NCBI GenBank assembly: GCA_910586745.1
Contig: CAJUJZ010000049.1
Span: 1 to 14,189 of the forward strand
From: an uncultured Mucispirillum sp.
GTDB lineage: Bacteria; Chrysiogenota; Deferribacteres; Deferribacterales; Mucispirillaceae
Reading direction: 5' to 3'
Length of the DNA stretch: 14,189 bases
The position numbers and the translations under genes were made by a program. Positions 1 to 6,771 of this stretch are shown piece after piece. Within the stretch, counting starts at the first letter, position 1. Each line of letters opens with the position of its first letter. Under the pieces are notes generated by a model. It worked only from the letters and a program-made list of their open reading frames with translations. It was not told where the DNA came from and did no database searches.

Positions 1-828
1 AAAAAAACAATTATAAATTTAAAAGATATAGCTAATTATTTTAAAAATAGCTTTGTCAGTGATTATATTAAATGTTTAAAGAAAATTGTTAGTGCCAATG
101 AATTAATTGCCTGTTTTTCAGATAACCCTAATAATTTTCTAATGTGGAGCCATTATTCAGATAGCCATAAAGGTGTTTGCCTTATATTTAATACTAAAGA
201 ATACAAAAACTTGCCTTCAATTCTATTAAGTGAATATTCTGCTAATGAATATAACTATTATTCATTTTATCAAGTTAAATATCAACCATATAACCAACCT
301 ATTAATTTTTTTTCAAATATTCATCATACTATGATGTCAATATATAGAGATTATTGGTATATCGATAGTTATTTAATAAAAAAAGGTGAAAAAAGTAAGC
401 TATATCATGATTATGTTTATGACATATATAATGAAGAAAGTATGAAGTCATATGATAAAAATAATCCTTTTTTTAATGAATATTTAGAAAATACTAAATT
501 ACAAATAATTTTTAAATTGCAACATTGGAAAGAAGAAAGAGAATATAGACTTATTTTATTTGACTACATAAAACAAATATCAGAAATAAAAGGCGAAATA
601 TATAAATATAAATTTGAATCATTACAAGGTATTATCTTTGGACTTAATACACCATTTAATGAAAGAAACCAAATAATAAATATTATAAAAAATAAATGTT
701 TAGAAGAAAATAGAACTGATTTTAAATTCTATGAAATGCAAATAGATGAAACTATAGGAAAATTAAAGCAAGTTGAACTAAATTTTAATTTATTTGATAC
801 ACCCCACACGGAGCCTAACCATGAATAA
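1..828 (+). CDS. DUF2971 family protein, 5' end outside the window
   Basis: The reading frame is open from base 1 and the family's first hallmark starts upstream of the first in-frame ATG-like position (ATG 142), so the gene begins before the window; 275 C-terminal residues are visible. Two DUF2971 hallmarks are seen: an N-proximal segment reading ACFSDNPNNFLMWSHYSD followed by HKGVCLIF, and a later HWKEEREYRLIL segment matching the family's W-x-x-E-x-E-x-R signature. The biochemical function of DUF2971 is not established; such genes are frequent in defence-rich and mobile regions. The stop lies 8 nt inside hsdR, so the two are probably translationally coupled. Base composition looks more AT-rich than in the neighbouring hsdR, with long A/T runs, except for a GC-rich 3' end that doubles as the hsdR leader. 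No signal peptide or membrane segment is visible in the part present. Family call is fairly secure; role is unknown. Confidence 0.8.
   Translation, partial: KKTIINLKDIANYFKNSFVSDYIKCLKKIVSANELIACFSDNPNNFLMWSHYSDSHKGVCLIFNTKEYKNLPSILLSEYSANEYNYYSFYQVKYQPYNQPINFFSNIHHTMMSIYRDYWYIDSYLIKKGEKSKLYHDYVYDIYNEESMKSYDKNNPFFNEYLENTKLQIIFKLQHWKEEREYRLILFDYIKQISEIKGEIYKYKFESLQGIIFGLNTPFNERNQIINIIKNKCLEENRTDFKFYEMQIDETIGKLKQVELNFNLFDTPHTEPNHE
810..813 (+). promoter_or_regulatory. Ribosome binding site that decides the hsdR start
   Basis: GGAG sits 7 nt before the ATG at 821. A longer frame could begin at TTG 794, but that codon has no comparable Shine-Dalgarno and would add nine residues encoded by the leader itself. 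The SD lies inside the last codons of the DUF2971 gene. Confidence 0.65.
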
Positions 829-3800
829 CACCTTACCTAATTACGATGAAAAAAGTACATCTCAATTTTCTGCTGTTAAGCAGCTTATAAACATGGGTTA
901 TAATTATCTCACTAGGGAAGAAGTTAGAGATATTTTACATAAGCAGGACTATAAATATCTGTTAGAAGAAATCACTTTTCAAGCTATGCGGAAGATAAAT
1001 GATGAAAGTGTTTCTGATAAAAGTATATTAAATAGAATATATGAGATACAAAAAACGAAATTTGATAATGGCAGTGAAAGTGCTTCATTAAATATATATA
1101 ATATGCTAACTATGGCAGAAAGTGCCCAAGAATATGTAGAAGGCAAAAAAACTGATGGCAGTATAAAAATAATAGACTGGGAAAATGTAGAAAATAATAT
1201 ATACCATGTTACTACAGAATATAATATTATAGATAAAAAGAATATCCGTATAGATATTGTAGTATTTATAAATGGCATACCTTGTGCAATTATAGAAAAT
1301 AAAAAACCTTCTGTTTTAGTTGATGAAGCAATTAATCAGATTATAAAAAATAGCACTGGCAGTGATGCACCATACTTTTTCTTATTCCCACAGATATATA
1401 TAGCTACAAATATTACTAACTTAAAATATGGCACATATAAAACTCCAAATGCTTATTATAATATGTGGAAAGAAAAATATACTACTGATGAATATAATGA
1501 TAAATTATTATATACTATAAATAATAAATTAGATGATGATACTCTTAATAAAGTATTAAAAAACTTAAGCATAAAAGAATATAACTATACAATAAATGAT
1601 GAGCCATCAGAGCAGGATATAGGTATATATGGACTTTTACAAAAAGAAAGGGTTATAGATATTATTAAAAACTTTATACTTTTTGATAAAAATATTAAAA
1701 AAATAGCCCGTTATAACCAATATTTTGCAGTGAAAAAAACATTTGCAAGCCTTAGCACATATAATGAAAAGGGTGTGCGAAATGGTGGGCTTATATGGCA
1801 TACACAAGGTAGTGGCAAATCTCTTACTATGGTAATACTTGCAAAACTTATACTTAAAAGAATACCACTTGCCCGTATATTTATAGTTACAGATAGAATA
1901 GATTTAGATGAGCAGATAAAAAATACTTTTGAAAATAATAACCTTGGTACAAAAATAGAAAAAGCTAGTAGCGGAAAAGATTTAGTAGATAGATTAAAAA
2001 CAAAAGAATATAACTCTATCACTACTACACTTATACATAAATTTAATATTACTGAATGTATAGATGATGATAGCGATATTTTTATATTTATAGATGAAGC
2101 CCATAGAACTCAAGATGGTATTACACATGCCACTATGCGAACAGTTATGCCAAAAGCCTGCATTATTGGCTTTACTGGCACACCGCTTATGACCAAAACA
2201 GAAAGTAGAACAATACAAAAATTTAATAATAACTTAATAGATACATATAAAATGAAAGATGCTGAAATTGATAAGGCAGTATGTGAGCTTATATATCAAG
2301 GCAGGTTTGCAGAACAAAAACTTGATAAAATAATGGCAGATTTTAAATTTGATAAAATCACTAAAACATTAAATGAAAAACAAAAACAAGATTTAATAAA
2401 AAAATATGTTTCTAGCACTTTAATGAAAGAAAATAGTAAATATATATGTGTGGTGGCAACAGATATATATGAGCATTTTATAGCTAATTTTAAAGGCTCA
2501 GGGCTTAAAGGACAGATAGTAGCACCATCTAAATATGCAGCAGTATGCTTTTATAAATGGTTTCAAGAATATAATCAGTTTGTAGAAAAAGATAAAGTGC
2601 TTAATACGGCAGTAGTGATTTCTGATGATAATAAATATGATAATACTGGCTCTACTGATGATGAAGATATAGACTATAATAATGTGGTAGCAAAATTTTT
2701 AGAAAATATTAAAAAAGAAAAATCACTTAAAAAATATGAAAGAGAAACGATAGATAAATTTAAAAAAGATACTGATGAAATAGAAATATTAATAGTAGTT
2801 AATAAACTTTTAACTGGCTTTGATGCTCCACGAAATACTGTGCTTTACCTTGTAAAACAGCTAGAAAACCATAACTTAATGCAGGCTATAGCTAGAGTAA
2901 ATAGAGTGTTTGACGGAGATAATAACAAACAGAAAAAAAATAATGGGCTTATTATAGATTATTCTGCTAATGCCCAAAACTTAAAAGATGCTATGCAGCT
3001 TTTTTCTGGCTTTAACCCAAGCGATGTGGAAAATATGCTGAAAAATACAGATGATTTAATAGCGGAATTACAAAATATTTTTAACCAAATGAGAAAAACA
3101 TTTAAAAATATTCCTAATACTGCACCTATTGAAAAATATGTAGACTTTTTAAAACAAGCTGATAACTCTTTTGAAAGAGAACTTTTTTATAATAATGTAA
3201 ATAAGTGTATAGATGTATTTAATTCTTGCCTTTCACTGCCAGATTTTTATACAAAACTTTCCCCTGCTGCGATTAGTGAATATAAAAATACACTTAAAAG
3301 CTATGTAGAAATAAAAAAGGCTACTAAAATTGCAATGGCTGAAATTATTGACTTTTCTAAATATAAAAACCAACTGAAAAAAATATTAGATGAGCATTTA
3401 TCAGCTGATGAAGTTACTGTACTTACAAAAGAAATAAATATTAGTAACTCAAAAGAATTTAATAGCTTTATTGAAGATAATAAAACAGGGCTTTCTAAAA
3501 AATCGCAAGCTGATGCAATCGCTGCACAAACTAAAAAAATTATTAAAGAAAGATATTCTCAAGATGAAGAATTTTATCAAAAATTTTCAGATATAATTGA
3601 TGATATTATTAAAAGGCTTAAACTTATAAAAGAAGAAGATATTGATGCACTTTTACAAGAAGTAAAACAAGTGCAAGAACAAGTTACAGCCTATAAAGAT
3701 AATTCTGAAAACTTACCAGATAGTATTGCAAATAATACTAATACTCACCCTTATTTTAGGAAATTAAAAAATGAATTTAAGGATAAAAACCTGCAAGAAG

Positions 3801-3997
3801 TAGCGGAAATCACTTTATATATTTATAATATTATAGCACAAAATAAAAAAGTAGATTTTCATAAGAAAATAGATATTAAAAATAAAGTGCTTAATATGAT
3901 ACAAGACTACTTTATAGATGAACTTAAACTAACAGATTATAATAAAATAGGCACTCTTTCAGAAGAAATATGGAATATTGCTGTGGCTAATAGGTAA
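821..3997 (+). CDS. hsdR: Type I restriction enzyme R subunit HsdR
   Basis: Restriction and ATP-driven translocation subunit of a type I R-M enzyme (acts with HsdM2S). 1058 aa from ATG 821, the usual length for the family. The nuclease domain shows the PD-(D/E)xK triad D145, E159, K161 (spacing 14 and 2, as I recall for EcoR124I D151/E165/K167), in IRIDIVV and IIENKKP. Superfamily 2 helicase motifs follow in order: Walker A HTQGSGKS with K333, DEAH at 425-428, GFTGTP from 450, LTGFDAPR with T665, and QAIARVNR with R692 and R695. The C-terminal third is charged and helical, as expected for the part that contacts HsdM. No frameshift or missing catalytic residue is seen, so it should be active if hsdM and hsdS are present upstream. 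It overlaps the DUF2971 stop by 8 nt and is followed after 3 nt by a metallopeptidase gene, suggesting one transcript. Confidence 0.96.
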   Translation: MNNTLPNYDEKSTSQFSAVKQLINMGYNYLTREEVRDILHKQDYKYLLEEITFQAMRKINDESVSDKSILNRIYEIQKTKFDNGSESASLNIYNMLTMAESAQEYVEGKKTDGSIKIIDWENVENNIYHVTTEYNIIDKKNIRIDIVVFINGIPCAIIENKKPSVLVDEAINQIIKNSTGSDAPYFFLFPQIYIATNITNLKYGTYKTPNAYYNMWKEKYTTDEYNDKLLYTINNKLDDDTLNKVLKNLSIKEYNYTINDEPSEQDIGIYGLLQKERVIDIIKNFILFDKNIKKIARYNQYFAVKKTFASLSTYNEKGVRNGGLIWHTQGSGKSLTMVILAKLILKRIPLARIFIVTDRIDLDEQIKNTFENNNLGTKIEKASSGKDLVDRLKTKEYNSITTTLIHKFNITECIDDDSDIFIFIDEAHRTQDGITHATMRTVMPKACIIGFTGTPLMTKTESRTIQKFNNNLIDTYKMKDAEIDKAVCELIYQGRFAEQKLDKIMADFKFDKITKTLNEKQKQDLIKKYVSSTLMKENSKYICVVATDIYEHFIANFKGSGLKGQIVAPSKYAAVCFYKWFQEYNQFVEKDKVLNTAVVISDDNKYDNTGSTDDEDIDYNNVVAKFLENIKKEKSLKKYERETIDKFKKDTDEIEILIVVNKLLTGFDAPRNTVLYLVKQLENHNLMQAIARVNRVFDGDNNKQKKNNGLIIDYSANAQNLKDAMQLFSGFNPSDVENMLKNTDDLIAELQNIFNQMRKTFKNIPNTAPIEKYVDFLKQADNSFERELFYNNVNKCIDVFNSCLSLPDFYTKLSPAAISEYKNTLKSYVEIKKATKIAMAEIIDFSKYKNQLKKILDEHLSADEVTVLTKEINISNSKEFNSFIEDNKTGLSKKSQADAIAAQTKKIIKERYSQDEEFYQKFSDIIDDIIKRLKLIKEEDIDALLQEVKQVQEQVTAYKDNSENLPDSIANNTNTHPYFRKLKNEFKDKNLQEVAEITLYIYNIIAQNKKVDFHKKIDIKNKVLNMIQDYFIDELKLTDYNKIGTLSEEIWNIAVANR

Positions 3998-4000
3998 TTA

Positions 4001-4693
4001 ATGGATATTTATAAATATATTAAAGAAAAAATATTAATAGAAAAAGAAAATAGAAAAACACTTGCCCTAATAGTGCACCCAGATTTAAATATTACATTAA
4101 AAGCACCATTAGAAGCAGAAGAACATATTATTAATAAATTTATTGAAAAACGGACAATATGGGCATTTAAACAGCTAGAATATTTTAAGCAGTTCCAAAA
4201 TAAGCAAGTGCAAAGTTATGTTTCTGGCTCTAATGTAAAATATCTTGGCAGGCAGTATATGCTAAAAGTAGAAAAATCTGAAAGTGATTATGTTACATTT
4301 AATAAAAATAGGTTTTTCCTTTATACAAAACAGCATGATAATATAGAATATAACAAAAATATACTTGATAAGTTTATGTATCATAAAGCAGAAGTAATAT
4401 TTTATAAAGAGCTTTTAAACTGCCTTGCTACATTTAAAGATATGGAAACACCTAGGCTGAAAATAAGGCAATTAAATAAACGCTGGGGCAGTTACTTAAA
4501 TAATACAATAATACTTAACCCTGCATTAATTATGGTTGATAAAAAATCTATCCGCTATGTGATAACACATGAACTATGCCACTATTATTATAAAGACCAT
4601 TCAAAAGATTTCTATACATTACTTGCTAGCAAAATACCAAACTGGCAGGAAATAAAGCATAACATGGAATTAAAAATATTGACTTATAGATAA
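4001..4693 (+). CDS. YgjP/DUF45-type zinc metallopeptidase (M48-like) of the R-M locus
   Basis: Predicted cytoplasmic zinc-dependent peptidase, 230 aa. The C-terminal half has the gluzincin-type motif HELCH (H190, E191, H194) followed by H200 as the likely third ligand. The rest matches the YgjP/DUF45 pattern: KRTIWAFKQLEYF (50-62), SGSNVKYLGRQYML (75-88) and NKRWGSY (159-165). No signal peptide or membrane helix is visible. It starts 3 nt after the hsdR stop, with AGG of the hsdR end as the nearest SD, so translation is probably coupled. Genes of this family are commonly found directly beside hsdR in type I R-M loci; their role there is not established. Possible roles, inferred only from context, are turnover of HsdR or HsdM to limit self-restriction. 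The substrate cannot be told from sequence. Confidence 0.88.
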   Translation: MDIYKYIKEKILIEKENRKTLALIVHPDLNITLKAPLEAEEHIINKFIEKRTIWAFKQLEYFKQFQNKQVQSYVSGSNVKYLGRQYMLKVEKSESDYVTFNKNRFFLYTKQHDNIEYNKNILDKFMYHKAEVIFYKELLNCLATFKDMETPRLKIRQLNKRWGSYLNNTIILNPALIMVDKKSIRYVITHELCHYYYKDHSKDFYTLLASKIPNWQEIKHNMELKILTYR

Positions 4694-4707
4694 TTTTCTT
4701 ATATATT
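4679..4707 (+). promoter_or_regulatory. Sigma70-type promoter for the membrane protein gene
   Basis: TTGACT (4679-4684), a 17-bp spacer and TATATT (4702-4707), each hexamer 5 of 6 to consensus. The -35 and part of the spacer overlap the last codons of the metallopeptidase gene. Transcription would start near 4714, about 26 nt before the ATG at 4740. This suggests the downstream gene can be expressed independently of the restriction genes. Confidence 0.6.
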
Positions 4708-4739
4708 TATTTAAAATGTTAACTTAACGGAATAAATAT

Positions 4740-5483
4740 ATGGAATTTATTAATCAAATAAATGTGATTGAGATTATTGAAGTGTTGCTGATTACTTTTT
4801 TATCTGTTTTCACTGCTGCTATGTTTATACTAACATTATGCAGGTTTAAAGATTTATCTAAAATAAATAAAAAGAATAAAGAAGCCTTAAGCAAAATATC
4901 TTTTGATAATTTTTTTGAAAGAATTTATAAGAAAAAAGTGGTGGAAAACATTGTGCTTGATAAGCATTTAGAGGCTGCTTATGAAGAATACAGACACCAA
5001 AACTCTATTTTGCTGAAAAAAGCTGCTTTTTATTTCTCTTTGCAGGTTATATTTGGCGGTTTATTTGCCTTTATCTTCAAATATTTTTATAACTATATAG
5101 ATATATTGTTTTTTATTCCACTGTTATTTGGTATAACTACATTTTTATTATTCAGCAATATGGAAAATGTTTATAATAAAATAGCTAATATCCGCATATA
5201 TATAAGGCAGGTAGAAAGTCATAAAAACCAGCATTTAATGGATTTTTTTGAAAACGGCTTTTATAAACAGAATTATGATGATGACAGAAATTTATTTGCC
5301 ATATTTACTGCATTTATAGCTCCAGTATGGATAATTATAGGTGTTTTTATACTTTCTTCTAAAGATATGAAAGAGTTAGCAGCATTATTAATATTTACTC
5401 TTGTAATAATAATGGCTTCACTTGCTAACTGGCAGTATAAAAATAGAAAAGAATATAAATTACTAGATAAAGATAAAAAATAG
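4740..5483 (+). CDS. Unrecognised integral membrane protein, five predicted helices
   Basis: I do not recognise this 247-aa protein. Hydrophobic segments are visible at about 11-33, 95-117, 119-140, 184-206 and 211-231. Between the first and second lies a charged, helical stretch of about 60 residues (34-94), and between the third and fourth another of about 43 residues (141-183) containing IRIYIRQVESHKNQH. The C-terminus is strongly basic (KNRKEYKLLDKDKK), so it is probably cytoplasmic. No catalytic motif is seen and the N-terminus lacks a cleavable signal sequence. The start has a weak SD-like ACGGA about 8 nt upstream. It lies 46 nt downstream of the metallopeptidase gene, but a promoter of its own is present, so membership of the R-M operon is uncertain. 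It is closed by a strong terminator. It could be a host housekeeping gene, or a membrane partner of the defence locus. Confidence 0.8.
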   Translation: MEFINQINVIEIIEVLLITFLSVFTAAMFILTLCRFKDLSKINKKNKEALSKISFDNFFERIYKKKVVENIVLDKHLEAAYEEYRHQNSILLKKAAFYFSLQVIFGGLFAFIFKYFYNYIDILFFIPLLFGITTFLLFSNMENVYNKIANIRIYIRQVESHKNQHLMDFFENGFYKQNYDDDRNLFAIFTAFIAPVWIIIGVFILSSKDMKELAALLIFTLVIIMASLANWQYKNRKEYKLLDKDKK

Positions 5484-5495
5484 ATAAAATTATAT

Positions 5496-5524
5496 GGCAG
5501 GTATGTAAAACCTGCCTTTTTTTA
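5496..5524 (+). terminator. Rho-independent terminator after the + strand gene set
   Basis: A perfect 7-bp stem GGCAGGT / ACCTGCC (5496-5502 with 5510-5516) encloses a 7-nt loop and is followed directly by seven T (5517-5523). It lies 13 nt after the stop of the membrane protein gene. On the opposite strand the stem is followed only by an A/T-rich stretch with a short T run, so bidirectional use is possible but weaker. Confidence 0.9.
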
Positions 5525-5633
5525 TTTTATGTTAACCCAATATCTTAAAATAAGCAAGCCGTTATTTTAAGTTCAGCCCTTAACTTAAAATAAGGAATTT
5601 ATTATTTTAAGTTTTAAATTTATCTTAAAATAA
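5522..5633. repeat. Array of alternating 10-bp motifs in exact 40-bp register
   Basis: The 10-mer CTTAAAATAA occurs at 5544-5553, 5584-5593 and 5624-5633. Its reverse complement TTATTTTAAG occurs at 5562-5571 and 5602-5611, with a 9/10 copy (TTATTTTATG) at 5522-5531. Each orientation repeats every 40 bp exactly. The result is two complete 28-bp dyads (5544-5571 and 5584-5611; 10-bp arms, 8-bp unlike centres) and a half-dyad at each end, where the terminator and the WD40 coding region begin. The 8-bp and 12-bp intervals are unrelated in sequence. The array fills the gap between convergent genes. I know no named family. It could be a binding array for a dimeric protein, a chain of alternative A/T hairpins acting in mRNA 3' ends, or a dispersed intergenic repeat. 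Confidence 0.85.
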
Positions 5634-5638
5634 AGCAT

Positions 5639-6763
5639 TTACGGCAGAGTTACTTTCAGCCTATCCTGCCTGAAATAGTTTTCCATTATTTCTGACATTG
5701 TTTCTTTATTGCCACGATTATATGACGATATATATTCTCCAAAACTGCCCCTGCCATTTATATATCCTTTTTCTGATATTATAATATCCCCGCCTTGAAA
5801 TGAGTAAAGCTTTCTATATATTCCTTTTTTAGACGGGTATGATATAACACCATATCTTTCTTCTTGATATGCTGTACCTTTTCCGCAGGCTGTAAAACTT
5901 AAGCTTTTTGGTGCTGAAAGTGATGTTATTTCACCAGCTTCGGATATAGTCTGGCTTATCACCTGACCTGATGATATATTATAAATTACCGCGGTGCCAT
6001 CTGATGAGCCTATGGCAGCACGAGTGCCGTCATTATTTATCTGCACAGATTTTACAGCATCTTTAAAAAATGAAAACTCTTTTAAAGGTTTTACTCTGCC
6101 TAGATTATATATTCGGACAGTATTATCATAGCCGCCGCTGATTAAAATATCTTTATCACTTGCAAAATCAAGGCTCATAATTAACTGGCTTCCTGCTCTG
6201 TATGTATCTGTGATTTCCCCTTTTTCTAAATCAGTAATATAAATATCTCCAGTTTTTGAGCCTGCAGCTAATATATTACCGCTTCCATTTACTGCAATAG
6301 AATAAATACCATTTTTATATCCTTCATAAATCCCAGTATTTACCCAGTTTTTTGTTTCATATTCATATATAACTGCAGGATAAGCAATATACAGCTTATC
6401 TGCTTTTGGACTTAATGCTACAGCACGCACACCCATTGCGGGCTTTATTATCCGCTTAATTTCTTTATAATCTTCAATATCCCAAAAAATAATCACATCA
6501 TCCTGCCCTGCACTTACTAAATATCTGCCATCTTTTGATACGCTCATAGATATGACTGGTTTTTTATGTGCATTATCAAGAAGTATTATATCAGAAGTTT
6601 CTGCGTCTATAAGCCTGATATTTCCGTCAAAACTGCCAAAAATTCCATACTGCTCTGTCGCTGCTGTGCTTGAAACATAGTATGCTTTGCTGTAATCTAT
6701 CTTTGGTGCAGCTGACAGATTAAATGCGTATAAAACAATCACTGTTACAAATAACTTTTTCAT
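5639..6763 (-). CDS. Exported WD40-repeat beta-propeller protein
   Basis: 374 aa, last gene of the - strand operon. The N-terminus MKKLFVTVIVLYAFNLSAA is a Sec signal peptide, with cleavage likely after residue 18, so the product is periplasmic or outer-membrane facing. Repeats of WD40 type follow: DGNIRLIDAETSD (46-58), DGRYLVSAGQDDVIIFWD (78-95), NILAAGSKTGDIYITDLEKG (163-182), LISGGYDNTVRIYNL (207-221) and RAAIGSSDGTAVIYNISSG (248-266), consistent with one propeller of about seven blades. Residues about 325-370 (GDIIISEKGYINGRGSF... YFRQDRL) resemble the tail that in many bacterial WD40 proteins joins the propeller to a caspase-like domain, but no such domain follows. The SD AAGGTG (6768-6773) overlaps the stop of the upstream DUF4384 gene, 8 nt away, so the two are coupled. 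Function is probably protein-protein scaffolding; the partner is unknown. Confidence 0.85.
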   Translation of the reverse strand: MKKLFVTVIVLYAFNLSAAPKIDYSKAYYVSSTAATEQYGIFGSFDGNIRLIDAETSDIILLDNAHKKPVISMSVSKDGRYLVSAGQDDVIIFWDIEDYKEIKRIIKPAMGVRAVALSPKADKLYIAYPAVIYEYETKNWVNTGIYEGYKNGIYSIAVNGSGNILAAGSKTGDIYITDLEKGEITDTYRAGSQLIMSLDFASDKDILISGGYDNTVRIYNLGRVKPLKEFSFFKDAVKSVQINNDGTRAAIGSSDGTAVIYNISSGQVISQTISEAGEITSLSAPKSLSFTACGKGTAYQEERYGVISYPSKKGIYRKLYSFQGGDIIISEKGYINGRGSFGEYISSYNRGNKETMSEIMENYFRQDRLKVTLP

Positions 6764-6771
6764 ATATCACC

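Noticed and set aside
794..820. TTG start for hsdR, nine residues earlier
   Set aside because: ATG 821 has GGAG 7 nt upstream and begins at the usual N-terminus; the extra residues are only the leader translated.
979..2218. Minus-strand open frames within hsdR
   Set aside because: hsdR motifs are continuous across these spans on the + strand; the opposite frames are hydrophobic by-products of A/T-rich codons.
4716..5536. Direct repeat ATGTTAAC (4716-4723 and 5529-5536) flanking the membrane protein gene, possibly an insertion footprint
   Set aside because: An 8-bp A/T-rich match is expected by chance about once in a sequence of this size and composition, and no transposase or inverted ends accompany it.
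5522..5633. CRISPR array
   Set aside because: The conserved unit is a 10-bp motif in alternating orientation with 8- and 12-bp intervals; there is no 23-40-bp direct repeat with 30-bp class spacers and no cas gene nearby.
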